Positions 48,044 through 55,498 of a stretch of DNA of 64,000 bases are shown here, piece after piece. The notes beneath the pieces were generated by a model, which did no database searches, was not told the DNA's origin, and was given only the letters and a program-made list of their open reading frames with translations. The position numbers and the translations under genes were made by a program. The DNA is from Lysobacterales bacterium (GTDB taxonomy: Bacteria; Pseudomonadota; Gammaproteobacteria; Xanthomonadales; Xanthomonadaceae): positions 1 through 64,000 of the forward strand of contig JAGRJY010000041.1 in assembly GCA_020442465.1 (NCBI GenBank), read 5' to 3'. The number at the start of each line of letters is the position of its first letter. Position 1 is the first letter of the stretch.

Positions 48044-50638
48044 ATGTCCACACGCGCACGCACCCACGCTTCGAAAACCCTCGAAATAGGCATGGTCCTC
48101 GTCGCCCTTCTGCTGCTGGGCCTGGCCGGCACGGCTTCGGCCCTGAACGACTACCCGCGTAACGACCTGTGGATCACCGACGGTCGCATCGAAGCCGTGA
48201 CCCGCTCAACCGACACGATCTACCTCGGTGGCACGTTCAACACGGTCGCGCAGTTCACCGGCTCGGCGTTGCTGATGGATGCCGCCAGCGGCACGCCGGT
48301 GCAGCCGCTGGCGAAGGTCAAGGGCAATGCCGTGCATGCTGCGGTGCCGGATGGCGCCGGCGGCTGGTATCTCGGCGGATGGTTCGAGCTCGTCGACGAC
48401 ACAGCGACTTCGCCGCTCGTGCACATCCTGCCGGACGGCAGGATGGATCCCGATTTCTCCTTCTCGTTCGGGACGGGAATCGGTGGCTCCACCACTGTCC
48501 TGGATCTCGCACTTTCCGACAGCGGCGTGCTGTACGTGGTCGGCAACTTCTCATCGATCGACGGCCAGCCCCGACCCAGCGCTGCGGCGATCGACACGAC
48601 GACGGCCACGCTGACGTCCTGGGTACCTGCACTGACGCCAGGCCAGGTGAAGGCCGTCCTGCTCTCGGGCAACACCGTGTTCTTGGGCGGCCTCCTTTAC
48701 GCGGCCGATGCCACGACCGGGGCGGTGCAGACACTCGACAGCAGCATCTCGGTCGAAGCGATCGTTCTCAACGACGCCGGCACCACCCTGTACTACGGCG
48801 GCAGCGGCCTCAAGGCCTACGACCTCACGAGCCAGCAGGTCGTGTCGACCTGGAACCCGGCACCCAACGGGCGGGTGCGCGCGCTGCAGATTTCCGGCAG
48901 CACGGTGTATGTGGGCGGCGATTTCACCACGATCGGCGGCCAGTCCCGACCCTATCTCGCCGCCATCAACGCGAACACGGGCACCGCATCCGGCTGGAAC
49001 CCTTCACCCAACGGCGCGGTTGCGGCCCTGCTGCTTCGCGGGAGCACCTTGCATACCGGCGGCGCGTTCACCCTCATGGGCGCGACCGAGCGTCGCGGCT
49101 ATGCCGAGGTGGACATTCTGGATGCCTCGGTCGGCGTCAACGACCCCAGGCTCAACGCGCCGATCCAATTGGCGACGGTCGTACCGGCCGTGGACACCAT
49201 CGCCTTTGCTGACGGTCGCCTGATGCTGGGGGGTGGATTCAACGGCTCGGGCGCCGTGAGCCGACGCAACATCGCCGCGCTGGATGCACACACCGGCGCC
49301 GCCACCGACTGGGCACCCGACGCCGACAACGAGGTACAAGGACTGCTGCTCGATGGCAATACGCTTTACGCGCGCGGACTCTTCAGCACCATCGGTGGAC
49401 AACCCCGCCTTCGTCTGGCCGCGCTCGACGTCACGTCCAACACCAACAATGCCACGGTGTTTGTTGCCGACCTCAACAACGTGGCGAGAGACATGGCGAG
49501 GGCCGGCGACGCGCTCTATGTCGTGGGCTTCTTCACCAGTGCCAACGGTGAGCCGCGCGCCTATGTCGCAGCGGTCGACGCCGTCACCGGCAGCCTGACA
49601 GCCTGGAATCCAGGGGCCGATGCGGGGGTGTATGCGATCGATATCGCCGGCGACTTCGTCTATCTCGGCGGCGACTTCACCCAGGTCAACAATCAGTTCC
49701 GCAACAAGCTCGCTTTGGTCAATGCATCCACCGGAGCAGTCTTGCCTTTTGACCCGAACGTGACCGGCTCGGGCGCGATCGTCTTCAACCTGCTCGTCAG
49801 CGACGGCAAGGTCTACGTATCCGGAATATTCACCAACGTCGGGGGGCAGCCGCGCAGATCCGTCGCGGTCGTGGATGCCTTCACGGGGCAGGCGACCGAC
49901 CCGGTCGTGAGCATTGTCCCGGATAGATCTCCCATCAGTCTCGCCAAGCGCGGCAACACCCTGTACATGGCCGCCAACATCGGTTTCGGCACGGTGCAAG
50001 GCGTAGCGCTATCCAATGTGGGGGCGCTCGACGTCACGACGGGCATGGTCACGGATTGGCGGCCTGCTCAAACCAACCTTATGAAAAGTATCTTCGTCAG
50101 CGGGGACTATCTGGACCTGGTGGGTGCCCCACTCGCCTTGGGCGCGCCCCGCATCAATCCCGCACACTTGCGTGAGTATCCGCTGGCCGCCGATGAGAAC
50201 GGCGTCGACTTTAATTTCATCACTCCCTACAACGCGCTGAATGCCAGCCTCGCCCCGCCATTGCGGGATGGAGACATCGACGACAACGGCCGGCAGGATC
50301 TCGACGAGTTCGCCTGCTTAGCCGAGCTGCTGTCCGATGGCGACGCCAGTGTGGTGCCGCAGATTGCCAGTACGTTCGAACTCAACCGGGACCAGGCGGA
50401 GCTTGACCTCGGCGGTGCCTTTCTTGCCCAGCAACCCGGCGCTGATGCCTTGTTTGGGGCATGGCTGATGTTCGGCAGCGAGAACTGGATCGGCGACTAC
50501 GTGGAGCATTGCACCAACTGTCAGGGAACCTATTCGTCGAATGCCTATCACTTCACGGTGAATCCCGACGTCGAGCTGGCCTTTTTGCTGTGCACGATCG
50601 CTGTCGAGGAGGGCATCTTCAGTAGTGGTTTCGAGTAG
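48044..50638 (+). CDS. Large secreted beta-propeller-like protein with delta-60-type repeats
   Basis: An 864-residue exported protein with a signal peptide ending near GTASA. More than ten units of about 45-55 residues repeat the pattern VYVGGDFTTIGGQSRPYLAAINANTG...W.P, as in delta-60 (DUF5122) repeats, which should fold as one or more propellers. A short Asp-rich segment DGDIDDNGRQDLDEF near residue 750 looks like a calcium loop. The chain ends in IFSSGFE, a tail that I recall from other secreted Xanthomonadales proteins. It is divergent from the sigma factor gene. Ligand and role are unknown; surface adhesion is possible. The 3' end overlaps the convergent esterase gene by 20 bases. Confidence 0.75.
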   Translation: MSTRARTHASKTLEIGMVLVALLLLGLAGTASALNDYPRNDLWITDGRIEAVTRSTDTIYLGGTFNTVAQFTGSALLMDAASGTPVQPLAKVKGNAVHAAVPDGAGGWYLGGWFELVDDTATSPLVHILPDGRMDPDFSFSFGTGIGGSTTVLDLALSDSGVLYVVGNFSSIDGQPRPSAAAIDTTTATLTSWVPALTPGQVKAVLLSGNTVFLGGLLYAADATTGAVQTLDSSISVEAIVLNDAGTTLYYGGSGLKAYDLTSQQVVSTWNPAPNGRVRALQISGSTVYVGGDFTTIGGQSRPYLAAINANTGTASGWNPSPNGAVAALLLRGSTLHTGGAFTLMGATERRGYAEVDILDASVGVNDPRLNAPIQLATVVPAVDTIAFADGRLMLGGGFNGSGAVSRRNIAALDAHTGAATDWAPDADNEVQGLLLDGNTLYARGLFSTIGGQPRLRLAALDVTSNTNNATVFVADLNNVARDMARAGDALYVVGFFTSANGEPRAYVAAVDAVTGSLTAWNPGADAGVYAIDIAGDFVYLGGDFTQVNNQFRNKLALVNASTGAVLPFDPNVTGSGAIVFNLLVSDGKVYVSGIFTNVGGQPRRSVAVVDAFTGQATDPVVSIVPDRSPISLAKRGNTLYMAANIGFGTVQGVALSNVGALDVTTGMVTDWRPAQTNLMKSIFVSGDYLDLVGAPLALGAPRINPAHLREYPLAADENGVDFNFITPYNALNASLAPPLRDGDIDDNGRQDLDEFACLAELLSDGDASVVPQIASTFELNRDQAELDLGGAFLAQQPGADALFGAWLMFGSENWIGDYVEHCTNCQGTYSSNAYHFTVNPDVELAFLLCTIAVEEGIFSSGFE

Positions 50639-51764
50639 CGGTAGCGCTGGCGCCTTCCCCGTCGCGCCCGAGCAGAAACCGTAGCGGCCGGTCGAGCCGC
50701 GCGGCCCAGGCCTGTTCGCTGTGTTCGGCGCCGGGGAATTCGAGGCTGAGGAAGTTCGAGCTGTCGTAGCCGCGGTCGAGAAAGACGCGATCAACGGCAT
50801 CCTGCAGCGGCGGATACAGCGCATCGAGCGTGGCGGTGCCGTGGTCGAAGTAGAAGCGCAGTCGGCCGGGATCGGGCAGGGCATTCTCGACGTAGCTGCG
50901 GAAGGCCGAGGGCATGGGATTGTTCTCGGTCTGGAAGGTGCCGGGCCAATGCGTCGACAGACACGCTGCCGCGCCGAACACGTCGGGATATTCGAGCGCG
51001 GCGTACATCGAGATCAGTCCGCCCATGCTCGACCCCAATACAAAGGTGCTATCGCGACCGCTGGCGACGGCGAAGCGCCGGTCCACTTCGGGTTTGAGCT
51101 CCTCGACCAGAAAGCGCAGGTAGGCATCGGAGGCCACGGGTGCGGCGAACAGGGGCTGGTCCGGGCTGCGCCGCGCGGCGAGCAGTGCATTCCGCTCCGC
51201 GTCGGGCAGCGACTCGAACGGCCGCTGGGGAAAGTACTCGCTGTGTCGGCGCGGTCCGCCGTTGTGGATGCCGACGATGATGAACGGCCGCACCTCGGCC
51301 GAGGCCATGAGCCTGGCCGCGACTTCGTCGGCCTGCCATTCCTGATGGTTCCAGGTGTGCCGCGCGTCGAACAGCATCTGACCGTCGTGCATGTACACCA
51401 CGGCGTAAGGCGCGGCAGCGGGGTAGCCCTCGGGAAGCCAGATATCGACGTGGCGCGCTGGAACATGAGTCGATGGGAACGCGCTCCAGCGTTCGATGCG
51501 GCCGCTGCCCGGCACCGGCAGGGTTTCCTCCGCCGATGCCGTGTCACCGGCGCGCACTGCCGACGCGGCGTCGGAGGGCGCGTCGGGCCCGGCGCAACCA
51601 GCAAGGCTCAGCATGCATCCGGCGAGCAGGGCGAAAGCGACGCGTCCGGTGTGTGTCGCCGATCGGGTCGGGGCCAGCTTGGCTCCGTGCCAGCCGCCGC
51701 TGCAAGGACAGGCCAACTGACCTGTCGGCGTCCTGGCAACGCGATCGCGTAGCATCGTCAGCAT
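50619..51764 (-). CDS. Esterase-like alpha/beta-hydrolase lipoprotein (enterochelin esterase/esterase D family)
   Basis: A 381-residue hydrolase. A hydrophobic stretch ending LLAGCMLSLAGCAG provides a lipobox, but it begins about 40 residues after the chosen start, so a later start is possible. The catalytic domain has VVYMHDGQ, a NGGPRR loop, the nucleophile in VLGSSMGGL and a closing His in GAEHSEQAW, the layout of the Fes/YbbA-like esterases. Glycan loci often hold such enzymes to remove ester groups from sugars. AGGAG lies six bases before the ATG at 51764. It converges on the propeller gene and is divergent from the DUF6445 gene. Confidence 0.78.
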   Translation of the reverse strand: MLTMLRDRVARTPTGQLACPCSGGWHGAKLAPTRSATHTGRVAFALLAGCMLSLAGCAGPDAPSDAASAVRAGDTASAEETLPVPGSGRIERWSAFPSTHVPARHVDIWLPEGYPAAAPYAVVYMHDGQMLFDARHTWNHQEWQADEVAARLMASAEVRPFIIVGIHNGGPRRHSEYFPQRPFESLPDAERNALLAARRSPDQPLFAAPVASDAYLRFLVEELKPEVDRRFAVASGRDSTFVLGSSMGGLISMYAALEYPDVFGAAACLSTHWPGTFQTENNPMPSAFRSYVENALPDPGRLRFYFDHGTATLDALYPPLQDAVDRVFLDRGYDSSNFLSLEFPGAEHSEQAWAARLDRPLRFLLGRDGEGASATATRNHY

Positions 51765-51796
51765 GCTCCTCTCCTGTCCGGGTGGTCGGATCACGG

Positions 51797-52501
51797 ATGT
51801 TCAACCCTCATCCCATCGTGCAGTCGCTGCCGCTGTTCGGCGGCCACCACTGCTGGATCATTGATGATGCGCTGATCGAACCGCAGCGCTGGGTCGAGCG
51901 CGCGGCGGCCTTTGCCGAGCACTTCGAGCGCACTCGGGGCAACGCGTTTCCGGGGCCGGAGTTTCGCTTGCCGGAACCCATGACCGCCGCGCTCGACGGC
52001 TTTCTTGCCCGCACCGTGCGCACCAGCCTCAGTGCACGCCGGACATTGCAGGCCTACAGCCGACTGTCGATCGTCACCGATCCGCCCGAACGTCTCGAGC
52101 CGAGACAGTGGATCTGCCACCGCGATCGCATGCAGGTGCCGCCGGGCCAGCGCGTGCTGGCCTCGGTGCTCTACCTGTTCGACGACCCGAGGCTGGGCGG
52201 CACCGCGTTCTTCGTGCCGACCTGTGAATCGTCCACGGCGGACCTGCTGGTGCATGAGTCAGGCGTGCTGGACGCGGCAGCCTTCTCCGCGAAGTACGGC
52301 ATCGAGCCGGGCTATCCCGACGACAACGCCTGGTTTCGTCGCGTCGCCGTGGCGCCGCCCCGGTTCAACCGCATCATCTTCTACGACGGCGCCTTGTTCC
52401 ACAGCAGCCACATACCGCATCCAGAGCTGTTGAGCGCGGATCCGCGGCGTGGACGCCTGACCCTCAACGGCTTCTTCACCTGCCGTCGCAGCGCTGTCTG
52501 A
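51797..52501 (+). CDS. DUF6445-type protein, possible 2-oxoglutarate/Fe(II) oxygenase
   Basis: A 234-residue soluble protein. I recognise the DUF6445 type that occurs in TonB receptor and halogenase loci. Residues His108 and Asp110 (CHRDR), His202 (LFHSSH) and a later Arg218/Arg220 (DPRRGRLTLN) stand in the HxD...H...R order of prolyl-hydroxylase-like oxygenases, with a double-stranded beta-helix pattern between them (VLASVLYLFDDP, GGTAFF, RIIFYDG). The activity is inferred. The start at 51797 gives the family-like N-terminus; the upstream frame is antisense to the esterase. It lies in the alpha-glucan region, 32 bases from the divergent esterase start. Confidence 0.68.
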   Translation: MFNPHPIVQSLPLFGGHHCWIIDDALIEPQRWVERAAAFAEHFERTRGNAFPGPEFRLPEPMTAALDGFLARTVRTSLSARRTLQAYSRLSIVTDPPERLEPRQWICHRDRMQVPPGQRVLASVLYLFDDPRLGGTAFFVPTCESSTADLLVHESGVLDAAAFSAKYGIEPGYPDDNAWFRRVAVAPPRFNRIIFYDGALFHSSHIPHPELLSADPRRGRLTLNGFFTCRRSAV

Positions 52502-52521
52502 TCGAACCGCCGCGCCGGGCT

Positions 52522-55218
52522 TCACAGTCGCAGCTCCAGCACCGCAGTGTCGTCCATGACGCGCGGCGCATCGGCGGCGCCGCCACCGAAAGTGTGTCCG
52601 ACCGGCTCGGCGGCAAGCGCCCGGTAGCCGGCGTCGTAGTCCCAGCTGGTCAGGTAGACGGCGAGTCCGTCCAGCGTGCGCGGCCATCCTAGCGAAGCGG
52701 GTGGAAAGGTCATGCGCAGGGTGCGTCCGTCGTCGAGTCTTTCCAGTTGGGCGCCGACCGGCTGGGGCTGACCCTCGTGGTCGGCTGATGCGCCGTCATT
52801 CGATGTCAGGCTGTTGGACCAGCCGCCGACGCGCAGGCGGCGTTGCCAGGTGAACCCTGCGGGCGCCGACGCATGCTGCAGCGGAAGCAGGCTGCTGCCG
52901 GAGTCGTGGCCGGGAATTGACAGGTACGCGGTCAGCGCCAGATGGTCGAAGCCCTGCGCTGGATTCCACAGCGCGACCAGATCGGCCATTTCGACGTCCA
53001 GCTGCAGCGCCGTGCCGTAGCTGCGCAGGGTGACACCGCGGATGTCGAGCGTGCGATGGCCCTGCCAGGTGGCGTCTTTCGGGTACACGTAGGTCCCGTC
53101 CGGCCCGCGGTCGTCACCGGCGGTGTCGCGTTGGTGCAGACGCACGGTCCAGAACGGATCGGCGTTGAACAGGCACGGGTTCGATGCCTGCCGCGCCTGT
53201 GGGTCCCAGGCCACGACCCGATGCTGCGTGCCGGGCCGCAGCCAGTCGGAACGATCGACGCTGGTTTGCCAAGCACCCTCTGCGCTGGCGCGCACGGGTA
53301 GGGCGCGATCCAGCGCGCCGTCGACGACGATCAGCGCCGACTGATTCGCTGCGGCCCTTCCGCGCAATGTCGTGGTACCGGTGTCGCAGTCGATGCGCAG
53401 TGGATGATCGGCAGCGGCGCTGTCCGGCGAGGTGGACGACGCGGTGGTGTCGGCGTTGTGCAACTTCCAAACGTAGGCCGCCCGCGCAGGCAGCTGCACA
53501 CTGATCTGCGCGGGTGCGACGTGCTGCAGCGACGGCGTGTCGCCGAGCAGGCTGTAGCGCAGCTCGAGCTCGTCGGCGTCGCTCCCCAGCTCGATGCGGT
53601 CGGCGAGCAGCGCGTGGCTGGCCGTGTTGAAGGCCACCAGCAGTGACTCGCCTTCGTAGTCCATCCGCCAGGCGATCAGGCCCGGCCCGCTCCCCTGGTG
53701 CGCCACCACGCTCGGTGTGCCGCGGCGCAGGGCGGGCTCTGCACGACGCAGCGCGCTCTGCTGCTGGATCGTGCGGTAGAGCGGGTGATCCGTGTCGAAG
53801 TGATCGCGGCCCCCCGATCCCCAACCGTTGGCGAACAGGCTGGCCCGCTGGGCGCGGAAGCCCTGTTCGGTGCCCATGTAGATCGTCGGAATACCCGGCA
53901 GGGTCATGATCGCGAGCAGCGCCTGGCGCAGGCCCGCCTCGCTGCCGGAAGCAAGAAAGCGGTCGACGTCGTGGTTGTCGATGAAGCTCGGCATGCGATG
54001 CGGCTCGGCGTGCACGACCAGCGTGCGCTCGATCCGGTCGGCGAGCTCGTCGGTCGCATGGCCGCGCGCGAACACATCGCCCAGGGTGCCGTAAAGCGGG
54101 AACTGGATCATGCTGGGCAGGAAGCGTCGCCCGCTTTCGTCGCGCATGTAGGCGTCGATCTTGCGCATCTGGCTGTCTTCGAACGCGCGGTCGATGGCGA
54201 AGCCCTCGCCGAACAGCAGGAAGTCGTTGCGCCCGGTCTGTGCTGCGACCTGGGCCATGCCCAACGCCTTCGGATCCTTGTTCCAGATGAAGTCCGCAAA
54301 GTACTCGGGCGGTACATAGAACGCGGTATCGACGCGGAAGCCGTCGACACCGACTTCGCGGATCCAATAGCCGTAGGCGTCGCGCAGCGCGCGCCGCACG
54401 GTCGGGTTCTCGGTGTTCAGGTCGTCAAGGTCGGCGAGCTGGAAATTCAGCTCCTGCTCGCGGTCCTGCAGGTTGGCGATGTGCGGGGTCCAGTGGTAGA
54501 TCGCTTCGAGACGCTGATGCTTGTGGCGCGCGTCGTTGTGCGAGAACGGCGGCTGCGCGGGTGCGCTGTGGCCGCCCCCGTCCGGCTGCAGGTGGAATCC
54601 ATCGGCCGGGGCGTCGGCGCGCCAGCTGCTGTAGTGGAAGTAGTCGGCGACGTGGTTCACCACCACGTCCTGGATCAGCAGCATGCCGCGTCCGTGCAGC
54701 GACGACGACAGCGCGCGGTAGTCGTCGAGGCTGCCGAAATGCGCATCGACCGATTTGAAATCCGACGCCCAGTAGCCGTGATAGCCGCCGTACTGGGCAC
54801 GCGTGTTCCACCACTGGTTGGCCACCGGAGGGGTGATCCACAACGCGGTCGCGCCGAGTCCGGCGATGTAGTCGAGTCGCCGGGTCAGGCCGACGAGATC
54901 GCCGCCGCTGAACTTGCGTCCGTCCTGGGGCGCGTATTCGCCCTGACCCTGGTCGTTGTTGCTCGGGTCGCCGTCGTCGAAGCGGTCGATCATCGCGAAA
55001 TAGATGATCTGGTCTTGCCACTCGGGGGAGGGCACATGCAGTGCGGCGGTGTCGGCCCCGGCCTTGGATGCGGAGTCGGCAGCTTCCGATTCACTGCAGG
55101 CTGCGCTGCAGACGCATAGCATCGCGACGACTGCTGCGCTGCAGCAAGCCGTCATGGCTTTGAAGCTGCGTGGTGGAACGTGACGGCTCGTTCGGAACTG
55201 CAGCCCTGTGGTCGCCAT
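52522..55218 (-). CDS. GH13 alpha-amylase-type lipoprotein with extra C-terminal sugar-binding region
   Basis: An 898-residue enzyme that would cut alpha-1,4 links in starch or dextrins at the envelope. Its N-terminus has a lipobox-like end SAAC at Cys41. The barrel carries DVVVNH (184-189), the nucleophile Asp297 in GFRVDTAF, the acid/base Glu338 in LLFGEGF and DNHD with Asp417. After the GH13 C domain follow a DUF-like beta region and a 230-residue tail (RGPDGTYVYPKD...VALWNPAQGFDHL...AVYLTSWDYD) like the C-terminal DOMON-like domain of glucodextranases. The start at 55218 is not certain because no strong ribosome binding site exists. It is divergent from the TonB receptor, with the palindrome at 55337 between them. 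Confidence 0.88.
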   Translation of the reverse strand: MATTGLQFRTSRHVPPRSFKAMTACCSAAVVAMLCVCSAACSESEAADSASKAGADTAALHVPSPEWQDQIIYFAMIDRFDDGDPSNNDQGQGEYAPQDGRKFSGGDLVGLTRRLDYIAGLGATALWITPPVANQWWNTRAQYGGYHGYWASDFKSVDAHFGSLDDYRALSSSLHGRGMLLIQDVVVNHVADYFHYSSWRADAPADGFHLQPDGGGHSAPAQPPFSHNDARHKHQRLEAIYHWTPHIANLQDREQELNFQLADLDDLNTENPTVRRALRDAYGYWIREVGVDGFRVDTAFYVPPEYFADFIWNKDPKALGMAQVAAQTGRNDFLLFGEGFAIDRAFEDSQMRKIDAYMRDESGRRFLPSMIQFPLYGTLGDVFARGHATDELADRIERTLVVHAEPHRMPSFIDNHDVDRFLASGSEAGLRQALLAIMTLPGIPTIYMGTEQGFRAQRASLFANGWGSGGRDHFDTDHPLYRTIQQQSALRRAEPALRRGTPSVVAHQGSGPGLIAWRMDYEGESLLVAFNTASHALLADRIELGSDADELELRYSLLGDTPSLQHVAPAQISVQLPARAAYVWKLHNADTTASSTSPDSAAADHPLRIDCDTGTTTLRGRAAANQSALIVVDGALDRALPVRASAEGAWQTSVDRSDWLRPGTQHRVVAWDPQARQASNPCLFNADPFWTVRLHQRDTAGDDRGPDGTYVYPKDATWQGHRTLDIRGVTLRSYGTALQLDVEMADLVALWNPAQGFDHLALTAYLSIPGHDSGSSLLPLQHASAPAGFTWQRRLRVGGWSNSLTSNDGASADHEGQPQPVGAQLERLDDGRTLRMTFPPASLGWPRTLDGLAVYLTSWDYDAGYRALAAEPVGHTFGGGAADAPRVMDDTAVLELRL

Positions 55219-55336
55219 GCGTGCCCATCCCCGAGAACAAAAGTTGCCGATGTAACGCTCGCGCTGCATGCATCGGCCGGGGCCGAATATCCCACTGCGT
55301 ATGACGTTTTCCGCGGTGCCCAAGCTTAAGTTTGCA

Positions 55337-55350
55337 TGAATACGTATGCA
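55337..55350. promoter_or_regulatory. Palindrome TGAATACGTATGCA, candidate LacI-type operator
   Basis: Core ATACGTAT with one mismatch in the outer arms, in the 280-base divergent region between the amylase and the TonB receptor. It shares the core and the right arm with the site at 41528-41539. Confidence 0.58.
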
Positions 55351-55498
55351 GGAAATCCGCGCGGGAAGCGCACGGGGCTACCATCGCCGCACGTTACGAA
55401 ATCGTTCATTTCGGACGGATGCGGCCACGTTCCACCGCGCCTGCGGAAACCTGGACCGGCAGGTACCCACACTTGAGACAGTTCTACTGGAGGGAGAA

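Noticed and set aside
49814..49819. Further TACGTA core similar to the glucan palindrome
   Set aside because: It lies inside the coding sequence of the propeller protein, and the surrounding bases do not extend the symmetry.
48044..50638. Repeated units in the propeller gene considered as a DNA repeat or CRISPR-like array
   Set aside because: The similarity is at protein level with variable DNA, in frame, with unit lengths near 150 bases and no identical spacers or repeats.
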